A stretch of DNA of 64,000 bases from the NCBI GenBank assembly GCA_001600455.1, contig BCKC01000002.1, forward strand, positions 124,001-188,000. The letters are read 5' to 3'. Under the pieces are notes generated by a model that was given only the letters and a program-made list of their open reading frames with translations, ran no database searches and was not told the DNA's origin. This document shows positions 12,962 through 24,609 of the stretch, one piece after another (within the stretch, counting starts at the first letter, position 1; every line of letters begins with the position of its first letter). This DNA comes from Endocalyx cinctus. Its lineage: Eukaryota; Ascomycota; Sordariomycetes; Amphisphaeriales; Apiosporaceae. A program made the translations under genes and the position numbers.

Positions 12962-15639
12962 CTAGATTGTTATCGTGTTGTCGTTGACGGCCAGCGGTGC
13001 AATGACGGGCTTACCGTTGGTGAAGCCATTAGCGTAACCATTAGCATGACCGTTGGCGTGACCGTTACCGTTGGCAGTCTGACCATTCATCGTGACGGGC
13101 TTGCGTACGATGCTGGGAGCGGCCGGAATATCGGTGCTTTTGGAAGCGCTGCCGATAGAGAAGACAGGACTCTCCCATTTCTCACCCTTACGACCGAGCT
13201 CCTTGTATTCGGTGGCTTTGGAGCTAATACCGCCAGGTAGTGAGATGTTGGGGAAAATACTGTCCTCCTTGGTGACGGCCATGTTGACCTTCTTGTCAGC
13301 GACAGCCTCCCCAGCCTTCTGCTTTCCTTGCATCAACTGTTTCTGTGCCGCGTCTACGTAACGTTTGTAGATGTTGGGCAAGTTCTCTGGATCGGATCGA
13401 GCCTCTTCTAAAGCGCGATCGGCCTCCTGCTTGATGAGATACATCAAACTGTCGAATTGGTTGAACTGGTCTTTGAGCTGCTTCTCAGCCACCTTCTGGA
13501 CCACCGGGCGGAGCACTTTCAGCATGATTGGCTTGAAGATGCTGAAGAGCAATTTGTGGTTCGACTTGACGATCTTGATCTCAAGATTCTTAATTTCCAC
13601 CTCAACCTTGTCAATCTTAAAAAAATGTTGCTTATCCTTCTCTTCGGCCGTCGACAGCTTTAGGCGGAAAGAGAACCCATCTCCAGCCATCCTAATGTTT
13701 GCGACACCCGTATCCGTGATAGAGGGAAAGCCCTGCTTACGCTTGACGTAAAAGCTGACGTCGCGCAGATCCATCTGAATACCAGCGACCTTGACGTCAA
13801 ACGAACTTCTGTTCTTGTTCGCAATCTTCTTACGGCCCCAGCGGAAGTAATGGTCGCTGGCAATTTCGAGAACGTTAGGCATGAAGTTATCGCTTTCCAA
13901 AACGAGATTTTCCACCACGGCATCTATTTCAGGATCGCTATACTCGATACGAGGGATTGGCACATATGCGACCTTCTCAAAGGTGGCGGGGATGATGATC
14001 TCCGTCAGATCCTTTACGAGATGAGGTTTGAACGTGGGCTTGCCGTTAGCATCGTTGCCCAGGTCGTTGAAAAGTTTCTGAAGAGAGGCGGCGAACGCCT
14101 TGTTCTGAGCATCCTGGTCGAACTGGTCGGCCAAAAATTTAATCTCATCGATAACGCGATCAGTATGAGCCTTGTACTTCTCGCGCAAGAGATAATTTCC
14201 TGCATCGTAGAGTTGGTTCCATGCATTAGTGGAGTCCTCTTCCATAATATATCCCTGCTCTTGTAGACATCGGCGAACATAAGTGTCCAAAGATTTGAAC
14301 CAGTTCTTGAGCTCAGGATCTCTTTCAGCATCGTCGTATATGGTTTTCATCGAGGACCACAGGTTGTCACTCGATGTGCCGTTGGCGAAGCGCTCGATAA
14401 GAGTCTAAAATTTTGTTAGCACAGTCCTGTGTGGTGAAGTAAAATAATGATCAAACCATCTTACCTTCAGATCAGCTTCGGCGCGTGCTAGGGAGGATCT
14501 GGCTCCCTTTACGGTGTCGGTGCCGCCCGCGGTAACGGTTCTGCCGTGCTTTCCGTATTCTTCGGCCAAGTCTAGCAAGGTTGAAATAGCTTGTTGATAG
14601 TCGGGGTGTTGTTGACACTCTAGAACCATTTTCTACCAAGACGGTTAGTCTATCGCACCACGCAGTGCAGTTACGGAGAGGCACTCTCACCTTAAGACGC
14701 CATACGATTTGGTCGCGTCTCTCTTCGGGAACTTTTTTAGCCAAGTATTGTCGAACTCGGGCGCGGTACTCGGCGGCGGACTTCTTAAGAGCCTCTTGAG
14801 TCTCGTTGGGAATATTCTCCTTGACTTGGCCGATAGCACTGGATACCGCCGCCTGACCACGCATAGTTCCGTTGGCGCTGGGTTGGTTGGCGGAATCGAC
14901 GGCGGCATCCGTAGCGGAAACTGCGGTCTCTTTAGCGTCTCCGGCAGGTTTAGTCTTATAAACACTTTGAAACTGAGACTTCATGTTCTCTTTCGAAAAG
15001 TCAGGGGCATCGTGCCAAGTGTTGTCTTCGGCAGGTCGGTCTAGCTGAGAAAGGTCCGCCTCGGAAGGCTTTACTTTGGCTGCCGCATTCGTTGCGGCAT
15101 CGCCCGCCACATCGCGAAGAAGAATGCTGGCATCCTTGACTGAAAGCAAGAGGGAGTTAGTACGTGAAAAGTGAGATGAGAAAGTCGGGGGGTAACATAC
15201 GTAGCTTGCGAAACTGGCCATTCGTGATGAGAAGGGTACCAAGAGTCCTAAGCCCCTCCAAGGCCTTGTCTCCGTGTTGCTTGGCCGTGTCCTTATCGAG
15301 AGGCGAGTTTGGCGTGTCTATGGCCTTAGGGTCAAATTGAGTGGTTTGCCAGATGAAATCCTGAAGGAGGTTTCCTTCGTTTTTCGAAAGAAGCAAGAGC
15401 TTGGCTTGCTTGACAAGGTTGCTGAGATCAGCGACAAGAGCTTTTCCTTCGGGTGATAGCTTCTCGGAGGGGTTCGAAATCGACTTGGACGCAAGAAAGC
15501 TGTTCAGCGCAATATCAATCTGGTCATTAGAAGGTACTTTGCCGTTCTGGAACGCGCTGATAATTCCATAAATTTGTAGCTTTCGATTGACGTCGGCTTC
15601 CTTCTGTTTGATATCCGTAGGTTTGTTGACTGGAGCCAT
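12962..15639 (-). CDS. HAM1-like protein (HAM1 N-terminal and C-terminal domains, formerly DUF4449-type)
   Basis: Four exons: 15639-15201, 15139-14691, 14632-14465 and 14404-12962, with introns of 61, 58 and 60 bp. All junctions keep frame and give 832 aa. The N-terminal two thirds is helical and charged, matching the HAM1 N-terminal domain. The segment near residues 480-650, with YVPIPRIEYSDPEID and later FYVKRKQGFPSITDTGVANI, matches the C-terminal BPI-like fold of the family. Such proteins are fungus-specific, linked to hyphal fusion or lipid binding in Neurospora (family knowledge). The tail after residue 780 is rich in Asn/Gly, with a degenerate GHANGHANGYANG repeat. The start ATG at 15639 lies just after a short AT-rich leader. 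Adjacent genes offer no functional context. Confidence 0.88.
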
Positions 15640-17130
15640 GATGAATTGATTACTGCTAGGGTATCACTTGATAAACTGAAAAAAATAAAAATAAAAACTA
15701 ATCGATATCGACGATACTTGAAATGATTTTTTTTTTCTTATTTATATAATATAATTTTGGGTGGCTTGTATGAGGAGTGTTAGGATTATTAGGAGGATGA
15801 ACAAATGGGTAAGAAAACCACAAGGCTTTTAGGTATTTTGGGTATCACAAAGGATGAATTACAAGTAAAAAAGCTATTGGATATGGGTATGGGTGTATGA
15901 CGTGGTTCTTCGTTAACTATATTGAGTAGATAGGTGAAGAAAGGAAAAAAAAGAGAAGATGACGAGCAAAAGGGAGGACACAAAGACGTTTATATGGTAC
16001 GGTCCTGGTATCTTGGCTTGCTTTTTCATAAGAATATATTTGATCAAGTACGTATACATACATACCTTCGTTTGAAGGCATGCAAGGTACCGTTACCATA
16101 TTGAAATGGCATAGCAATTTCCACCCGTGGACATGCATGTGCTACTTGGTAGAATACCTAGGTAGAAAAAAAAAGTATAGCTGTATTGTACAATAGATGA
16201 CGCGAAAGCAGGATATAGAATACGTCATAGGTAAAAAGCTATCCATAGAACGGCTCCTGAACGCGTTTTTGGAGCTCAGCCGTCAGGGAAGTTTTCAGCA
16301 TGCCAATGCACTAAAATGGCCACTATTTACACACCTAGTAAGTACTAAGTACGGTACTGTACATACCTAGGTAGTACTACGGTCTTGATCGTCCACTAAC
16401 GAGATCGATGGCTTGTTTCATGAACACCTTTTGCGAACATCAGAATGGAAGCATTAAACATTTTGATATTTTAACAATTACCAATCCAATTCAGAATAAT
16501 ACCTTGATTAATATTTTATACGTGTAGATACTAAGTACAGTACATCTACCTAGGTATACAGGTAGTCGATGAATAAATAAAGATATGTATTGGATAAGCT
16601 ATAAGTTAAACCCCCTTAAATGTCATAGACTCGTAGTACTTGGGTAGGTAGGTACCTATATTCCACTGTCGAGTACCCCCTACTGAGACAACTAACGTAC
16701 ATACTTTAGGTAAGTACTTAAGTAAGTAAGTACCTAGGCAGCTAGTGTTATACGGTACGCTAGTGTACCGTACACTGCATTACACTAGCTCCAATATTTT
16801 TGCCCACTCTGCCACTCAACCATACTGTAAGAAGAACCCCCCTACGAATCTATATTCCCGGATCCGGCAGTCTATGACGTAAATGGTAATAATAACTTTC
16901 AACGTTAGCAATACAGGTATTTTGAAGATCTAGCGTAAACTAATACTGCTAATAATATGTATGAGAATCGACAAGTTACATAGTAAATAAAGAAAATAAA
17001 TAAAACTTGGGGGAAAAGAAAATCGATCTCTTCACGTACGGTACACTAGTTATATGATTAGTGCACGTCACTTTTCAGATCTCGATCTTCTGCCTAACCT
17101 CGTCTAGTTACTTCATATCTCTCGATACAC

Positions 17131-17157
17131 CATCCAGACCATCCAGACCATCCAGAC
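17131..17157 (+). repeat. Minisatellite, 9-bp unit x3
   Basis: Three exact head-to-tail copies of CATCCAGAC. Confidence 0.9.
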
Positions 17158-17306
17158 CGTACCACGAAACAAACGAGACCTCTCCTTCGTCACCGTCGCA
17201 CAAATGGAAATAATGTAGTGGACATAAAAATCCTGATATTCGTACAGACCTGTTTTCTATTCTCGGCTTTTCCTCTTATCCCTGTTTTATTCGGAGCATA
17301 AGATCC

Positions 17307-17330
17307 TGCCAGCCAGCCAGCCAGCCAGCC
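17307..17330 (+). repeat. Tetranucleotide microsatellite (CCAG)n
   Basis: Uninterrupted CCAG/GCCA repeat in the spacer downstream of the ABC transporter relic. Confidence 0.85.
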
Positions 17331-17901
17331 TGCCAGCTTGCTAACCTTGTATCGCGAAATTTATATTACGTTTCCAGCGTTACATCGCATAACAATAATC
17401 GGATATCCAGCTGTCATTCACTCCTCCCGTTCAGCCCGTTTGATCTGCGACTGGGGCTTCGTATGCTGTAGTGCTTATTTCCCAATCTAACGGCATCTGT
17501 GGGTTTAAGGTTAGTTTACAGTATGGATACATATACAGTAAAGTAGCAGACCTGACTAGGTAAACCTCGTATGCATAACTCTTACACGTATAAAACAAAA
17601 TAAAATATTTTCAAAACACGCGCAGGCGCGTAAAGAACAGATCCATAGGCCCAATACCCGACATCTCCGGTTATCCACGTGTCCTTCGAATAAAACCCTT
17701 CTATGAAGTATTTCGAAAATAGTCGAATAGTTTTAAAAACGACTGCTTACATTTATACATATTTGTACTTAAATACAACAATGTATCCATACGACCTTGC
17801 ACCCTTTACTATGTAAACTGTACGTAGAATACCGAACTAGGCAGCTAGGATAGCTCTATCGACTAGTAACGAGAGTGCTCTACGGAATATAACCGATAGC
17901 T

Positions 17902-18955
17902 CTACTTGGATGCAGCCTTCACCAAGCTAGAAAATCCGGACCCAGCCATTTCAAACAATATCAATGGATTTCCGGTTTCCACAATTTCTCCCTCGTCCAT
18001 AACGACGACTGCCGGCCAAAATCCATTATCATATCTAGACGATAGCCCACGGCGATGGCGGTATATCCTCGGAATTCGGTCCTCATGATATCCTGCATGG
18101 CGCGCTCTGTCTCATGATCGGCGCTTAAGCTCACCTCATCCAGCAACAAGACGCCGCCGTAGTTCCCACCGTCTCCAGCGTTCTCCGCCGACGTTAGGTC
18201 GAGTATCTTGAGAAGCGGCGACACCAAGCTGGACTTACCGCTGCCGTGCGCTCGCATATAGCGATTTTTTCTCTAGGTTAAATTCTGAGGCGTTTAAGGA
18301 GGCGTCTCTTTTGCTAGTGTCGATCAGGTTCCTTGAGAAAATTCATCAGCGTACTGAGTCATTGCATAATTTTACCAACTAATTAAATGATACGGATAGG
18401 AATGAATATGACCTTACTCGTAGCTCGTTGAAACACTGCACAACTCGATCGCGTCCTTCTCAAGCTAATGATCAGGAGGAATGGTGTCCTCGTCAGCTTT
18501 ATCCTCGGGTTATACCATCTCCATGAATGTTTTCAGTCCGGATATAGCTCCGACGGCAGCCTCTAGTTTGGTGTCGTATATGATAATGCTCGATACGCTC
18601 TCTCCGAAACTCATCAGCGTGATCAGGCGAAGCACCGGCGTCGTCCGAGCTGGGGTGAAGTTGGACAGCCGGCGTCGTCAATACCGCTGCAAGTACCATT
18701 ACAACTAGAGAAAGAGAGCTAAATTGAGCCACCCCTGAACCAAGACTAGAAGGGAATTCAGTCGCTGAATGGTATGAAGTAGTCCCATATTCTTAGATAC
18801 ATCCTGGTCGATGAACCCTTTCTGAAATCCACGTCAGCGGTGATGAAACCACATTTGATGTATATTTCCTAATATTTAGCTTGTCTTCTTAACTTACCGA
18901 AGACCTTAAGAGTCACTATGCCCCTGAGCGTATCGATGAAGTGTGTGGCTCATTA
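17902..18955 (-). pseudogene. Degenerate ABCC-type (MRP-like) ABC transporter
   Basis: Several frames carry fragments in the correct order of an ABCC transporter. From the right: FIDTLRGIVTLKVFG (second membrane domain, about 18900-18945), MGLLHTIQRLN (about 18770-18800), EAAVGAISGLKTFMEMV (about 18515-18565), Walker A GSGKSSL (18225-18250), Walker B GVLLLDE followed by DHETERAMQDIMRTEF, and the C-terminal VVVMDEGEIVETGNP ending at a stop at 17902-17904. Only about 20 residues separate Walker A from Walker B, so the signature loop is deleted. The H-loop His is replaced (AVGYRL), and a frameshift lies near 18020. The product cannot be functional. The parent was probably a full-size vacuolar or plasma-membrane exporter. 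Confidence 0.82.
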
Positions 18956-20026
18956 GCTACGTATCTATAATGAAAGACCCCTTCAATCGACTTCTAGGTC
19001 GTTTGGCACTTCGGGGGGGACGGGCTGACGTAGTCATGGCACACGGACGCGTTTTCTCATTGTCAAGTCGCGTTGTACAGTACATTGCCAGAAGAGACAC
19101 GACTTTAGCCAAGATGATGATTATTAATTTCTGAAACGACGTACATGAATTAATAGTGACGTTGAGACATGAATTTTTAACTTGCTTGATTGAATACCTT
19201 ACGTGTATAAATGAACAGTTATATTATATTAGAGTATCTAGGCCATATTTCCCTTCCATACGTAGTTTTTACTTCTTTTCTATATTTTTATCGAAATAAA
19301 TGATCCGACTCTCGACTAGTGATAGTTACTGTGTTACCATGAGACGAATCATGTTCTCGAGCACCCTTTATCAGAAACATTGGGAATATCTAAAGACAGG
19401 AGTAGAATTATCTTTTATACCTGACTTCGACCTCAAGTCTCTCGCTCATGGCCGAAATGACTAGAATCAAAAGTCAGATAGATATCTTTTCTCCAAGAGT
19501 GGAGTGAAACATGGTATGAATGGATATGAGGTCCTGAGAATGTTCTATTGTCTCTCTATAACATACACAAACTCTGAAAAATAAATACAAGATTTTCACA
19601 TATAAAAAGCTCAGACGTAAACTTGTTTATTATTGAACCCAACTCATATCTATTTGTCAGTCCTTTCATACGGAGTCAAGGTTGGTCTTTTTGACAGTTG
19701 TCTTAATATCAATAGATTGTGGTTCGCTGCCGTATATTTACTTGCTCACTTTATCACACGTTTCTAACACCTGCACTCCTTGAAAACTTAACATCAAGAG
19801 GTATCCATATACTCTTTTCAACAAACCCGAATCTCTTTTTTTTTTTTCATATTTCGCTTCTGAGAGCTGAGACGCTTAACCAGTCACTTTTGAAAGAGCT
19901 CACTGGGATTATATGTTCTAAAAAGTAGATATATGAAGCGATCATTAGTATTCCTGTTTGAATCGTTGAATCTTCGCGGAAGTATTTATACGTGCTTTCA
20001 AAAACTCTCGGCGCATATCTAGAAAC
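18956..20026. other. Intergenic region
   Basis: No coding signal beyond the transporter relic. AT-rich sequence with scattered short frames. Confidence 0.45.
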
Positions 20027-20560
20027 ATGTCTTTCTGCAACCAACCTATGACGGACGCTAGCACTATGTGCCCGTCTCGAAAGAGCAAAAAGCAGCCCAC
20101 GTGTATTAAGAGACTAAGGTACGTAGGCTTCCGGAGAGATGTCTGCGATACCATCATGGAATACTGGCTCTCTCTGAACGACGAAGCGAAGCCAGGCGGC
20201 CCATACAGTCAACTTGGAGTCGCCCTATCGGCCATCGCCGAGCTGCAAACGAACAATTATCACTCCCCGGCCTTGGATTCATCTCTTAAGAATAGAACAA
20301 GGCAGTTGAAAGCGAGTATGGCGATCGAGGAGCGGACGGAGTGGCCGTCTCTCTTCGCTCAGCTTTTCGACCAACAGCGGCTAAGCCTTATCGCGGCAGC
20401 CGGTGTTTACTGCGAGCCTACATTCACGCACGCGAAACTCGTAGCCCGGGAAATCGTGTGCGAGCGATGGCGAGAGTTCACGAGGTTCGCGAAGCGTTCG
20501 AGGATGCAAACGGAGGAGAAATTAGCCACCTCAACGGCGACGAAGGATTTAGATCTTTGA
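20027..20560 (+). CDS. Unrecognised 177-aa protein
   Basis: I do not recognise a family. The ATG at 20027 opens a frame of 177 residues in a distinctly more GC-rich patch than the flanking AT-rich DNA. The composition is protein-like, with Glu, Arg, Leu and Ala well represented. A middle helix-rich part (LFAQLFDQQRLSLIAAAGVY, residues 107-126) and a basic C-terminal part (REIVCERWREFTRFAKRSR) are visible. No signal peptide or membrane segment is seen. It could be a lone exon or a remnant of a larger gene: a GTAAGT sequence follows shortly after the stop in another frame. Its position between an ABC transporter relic and AT-rich DNA suggests an accessory or decaying locus. Confidence 0.4.
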   Translation: MSFCNQPMTDASTMCPSRKSKKQPTCIKRLRYVGFRRDVCDTIMEYWLSLNDEAKPGGPYSQLGVALSAIAELQTNNYHSPALDSSLKNRTRQLKASMAIEERTEWPSLFAQLFDQQRLSLIAAAGVYCEPTFTHAKLVAREIVCERWREFTRFAKRSRMQTEEKLATSTATKDLDL

Positions 20561-22547
20561 AGAGAGGAACCTGTAAGTCACAACTATTTTACACTAGTGA
20601 AGATGGAATATGGATGGAAACACTATATGCTAACAAGTTTTCAATTTGTCCTTAAAGAATTTCTTCATAAGAAGACAAGACATGATGAGGTGTAAAAGGT
20701 CAAAAATCAAAAAATCAAATAAAAATAAAGTAAAAAGTTAATCAATAGTTCCAGTCATAGGTCTTGCGGAATCAGGATTGATTTACCAAATAAATATATT
20801 TTCCTGTATAATCTTAAAAGTTTATATATTATGATTCAGAGATATATAAACATTTGCTTGTTCCAGTTCTAGAAAACAAATGAGGTTATACTGTCCACTC
20901 CCGCTGGTAATATCGAGGATGCTCTGCACTACGGTTCCTGTATTTATTTTACTGTAGTTGAAAGTCTTCTAATATGCTGGGCGGTTTAAATTAATTATTA
21001 GATGGATTATGTATGTAAAAGAAAAGTGACGCATCGTGGTAGATATTAGGATATGCGAGATTGTCTCTTTTTGTCGGAGTTGAGCTTTCAAACTAGTTGT
21101 AATTAATGATAATTCATGGGCTATCACTCAGCTTATCTGTTTAATTGTAAGTAAATCCAATAATTAACAAATTTAAATATTGTATGAGTGTCTTTTTTTT
21201 AATTAAAATATTATATTTGTTATCTCTATATATAGGATGGGAGGTACTCAGGAAGTAGGAGTCATAGAAGCAAGCACAGCTGAATGTATATTGGATTGTT
21301 ACTATTTGGACGACACTTGCATTGATGACTATGTAAGGTTTTGATGACAGATACATTTGATACTTGCCATTTGGGAGATATGAGTACATTCTTATGTGTG
21401 TTATTGTTCGCATTAACTCATGCTTATTCCTATAAAGGGAGCTCGAAGTCTTTCCGAAGAGTATTCAACTTAGTAACCTATTAAGGGATAATCCTTTGTC
21501 TAGCATATAGTGACAGGGTGGCGAATTAGAAATGGCGGTCATAACCATAGACCTCACCTAGTCAGTACTTTTATAACGCTTCGTCACTTGACTTGTTCAC
21601 CCCTTTGCTCCTTTGTAGCGGTGAGGAAAAGGATGGCTGTAGGAGTAGTTGCAATTCTTTTATCATCACATGTTAGGAACATTATGTCTCTTAATACAGA
21701 AGGTACCATTTGTTATGAAGATGCTACAACGTTTGTATTCTCATAATGGAACAAGTTATCATGTATAGGGCACTAGATGACTTATTTTCCGATAGATTCT
21801 ATTTCACTAATATGTTCTCCGGTCCGCAATTACACTCAGGTAAATAGGTTATTACTCCTTTTAATCCCATATAAACTTACCTGCTGACTGTATTTAGGTC
21901 AACTTCCTTCCCACTCCAGAGGTTTTCCTTTTAAGGAAAAAAAAAGAGAGACAAAGAAAGAAAGAAAGAAAAGAGAAAAGATTACGACATACTATAGGCT
22001 GGTTTTGTCGGTGTAGCCATATAACTGACCGAGAATAGTATACTTCCAACACTGTTACTGGTAAGATCTAACAAGCAGTCTCGATCAAAATTTATTTTTA
22101 ACATATTCGCTAACTTCTCGCTTAGATTAAACGATTCAAAGAAGAAAAAAAGATCTTTCTGAAGCATCCCAGCACCCTGATTGGGTCTTTTCATCGATTT
22201 GAAGTGGCAGGAGTATTATCTGAATGATTACTCGGCTCTCTCATGACTTCTGTTGACAACAACACTATGCTAAACATGGAACTTCACTTGCTTGTGATTG
22301 CTTGTGGACATGTCCTAATTTCTATATAAACATGAAGAACTTCTCACCTGGATGTTGAACTTGATGGACTTCTTGATCATATATCACCTTCACTTCTCTG
22401 CTATCATCGACCGCGACTAAATATAACTACATCCACGTACTACCCTCAGCAGACTTGCCTCTCCTCAAATAGCTATATTCAGCTCTCTTCCTCTTTGCTT
22501 TCTTCTTGAATTCTGCTATTATTCAACTACGAGAAAGCTATATCACG
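20561..22547. other. Intergenic region, strongly AT-rich
   Basis: No supported gene. A TATATAAA-like box lies near 22319-22328, about 220 bp upstream of the ankyrin gene start. Confidence 0.45.
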
Positions 22548-23300
22548 ATGCCTATCTATTTGCTACTACCTGAGAAACACCAGTTGATCAGCTACGCCCA
22601 AGATAATAGGATACGGGCGTTTGATCGGTTTATCCGCAATCTAAGCCAAAAGTACGATTGCACCATAGCAGAAGTTATCGCAGCCGTGGACGGGATTGAT
22701 GAATACGATGGTTTTGGTATCTTTCACCACGCCGCCAGATCCGGTTCCGTAGGTACGTCGAAAAAGAAGAAGAAAGTATCGGAGAATTTCAAAGAACTGT
22801 ATGAAGCTAACGAGTATTTTAACTGCGTAGATATCATCAATTTCTGCACAGCAGCCGACCGCTGGGCAGAGCAGTATGAGTTGAGGGACCATGTCGTGGA
22901 TCGAGTCGACGCCAACGGTAGGACAGCGCTACACTGGGCTGCCCGACAAGGCGATCTAGAGATCATGAGTCGCCTGCTGGGGATCATGGCCACGCCGGAG
23001 GAAGAGGATAACGATGGCAATTCGATCCTTCATTTGGCAGCCGAGAGCGGGAACATAAGCGCCGTCAGGGCCATACTGGAGACATACCGGCATATCTTCA
23101 ACGTCGACGACCAGAACGGGGATCTTCAGACATGTCTTCATATTGCAGCAGAGAACAATGACGGAGACATGGCCCAGTGGCTGCTTGAAAAAGGCATTGA
23201 CAAGAATATCAGGAACGATTATGATGAGACTGCATTGGCGGTAGCGAGAGCGTTCCGTTCCAATCAGGTGATTGCCGTATTGAGGGGTCGGAACCCGTAA
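22548..23300 (+). CDS. Ankyrin-repeat protein, 250 aa
   Basis: Single exon starting at the ATG at 22548; a TTG-initiated frame further upstream is not a plausible eukaryotic start. The N-terminal 120 residues have no recognised domain; they contain a KKKKK stretch. Residues about 125-245 form at least three ankyrin repeats, shown by DANGRTALHWAARQGDLEIM, DNDGNSILHLAAESGNISAV and QTCLHIAAENNDGDMAQWLL, with a fourth degenerate repeat after them. Ankyrin repeats bind proteins; the partner is unknown. No signal peptide or membrane helix is seen. The gene stands alone between AT-rich spacers. It could be a cytosolic regulator or an N-terminally reduced member of the large fungal ankyrin family. 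Confidence 0.8.
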   Translation: MPIYLLLPEKHQLISYAQDNRIRAFDRFIRNLSQKYDCTIAEVIAAVDGIDEYDGFGIFHHAARSGSVGTSKKKKKVSENFKELYEANEYFNCVDIINFCTAADRWAEQYELRDHVVDRVDANGRTALHWAARQGDLEIMSRLLGIMATPEEEDNDGNSILHLAAESGNISAVRAILETYRHIFNVDDQNGDLQTCLHIAAENNDGDMAQWLLEKGIDKNIRNDYDETALAVARAFRSNQVIAVLRGRNP

Positions 23301-24609
23301 TGAAGAATCTGTGGTTAAGGGATTAGAGTGGGAGCCTGAATCCCACCGGTAAATAGAATATTTCCACACACCTTTGTAAATAGTTTCTGATCATCATACA
23401 TCATACGGAATCACATCTCAAAGCTTGGTCAATATCTTAGTATATTAATTAGAGCCCAGAGAATAATCCGTAGGATAGTATACAACTATTACGTTTCATT
23501 TTACCATTTATCTAAGACGTTGATACACATAGTTACATGCTACCTCCTAAGCAGTTGATTAGATAGTGGAATCAACATTTAGCCACATCACCAGCCTCAC
23601 TACCTAGGCGTTAGGGACCTTAGCAGCTTAGATGCTTGGGTAGTACTGATTTTATCACTTTTCACGCTTCAGTATTGATCCGTACCGATTTCACCTCACA
23701 GGGCTGAACACGTATGATTTTGACCCTTACCCAACATAATGAATAGACATCCATGGGTACTAGTTGAATCCGACATTAAGTTCTCTCAATATACTAAACT
23801 CTGTTCACCTCTTGACCATAATGAATTCCATCGTAGCCCATTGTCAACATAGGTGATCGATACATAGAGTTTATGGATAAGACTATGCTGAGGTGGGAGT
23901 ATGCTAGACTATGAATTGAAGTGTGATGACACCTTTGTCTTTATTCGTAATTGGGTTGTTACCTGGTAGAAAAGTACAGGCGCGCATCCGGGACATACAC
24001 TCTGTCTCCGAAAACTGCTTGCTTTTCTCGGCGGGACAGGTTTTTTGGACCAGTAAATTTAGTCCATACAAATTTGAGACATACTGATAATTACCGATAA
24101 CCTAGACTAGAATTTACGCTGGGATGCCAAGTCTAGTAAAGTATCTACATATTGTGGCTGCGTGACTGGTTAACGGTGAAATAAGTAGAGTGAACCATGG
24201 CTAGAGCCCTGAATTGGCAGATAGCATGGTTATTTTGAGTTCTTTGGATGTTTAGAAATACATGCTACCTAGGATGATGATCACGAAACACACCACTCTA
24301 TGTTGTTAATGAAACGCAAATGGATTTTCGGATAGCAACTGGTTGGGCTGAAAATCTTGGAGGGGGGCAGCACAGACGGAATTCGAATATAGTTAACTAG
24401 AGGGAAACTTCATATAAATAATGTGTATGCTTCCCTATCTCACCAAATTATTTTCCCCCTTTCTCTTTCTCTTTCGTTCGTCAGGAACGGAGCCAACGGC
24501 TTGAAATTCTTACATTTCACTTATTCGCACAAGTTCGAAAGGACGTATTATCATATTAACATCTGTTGATCTATCCCGAATATCATACATATCATCTTAA
24601 CTCGACATC
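23301..24609. other. Intergenic region
   Basis: No open frame of protein-like composition seen. The last 200 bases form a pyrimidine-rich leader upstream of the next gene, with CATATAAATAATG-like sequence at about 24410. Confidence 0.45.

Larger units (their letters stand above)
15640..17901. other. Intergenic region, AT-rich, rich in TACCTAGG palindromes
   Basis: No supported gene. TACCTAGGTA-type sites occur at about 16155-16165, 16363-16373 and 16547-16557. A longer related motif occurs at 16733-16745 and again at 17837-17849. Two short tandem repeats are listed separately. Confidence 0.5.
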
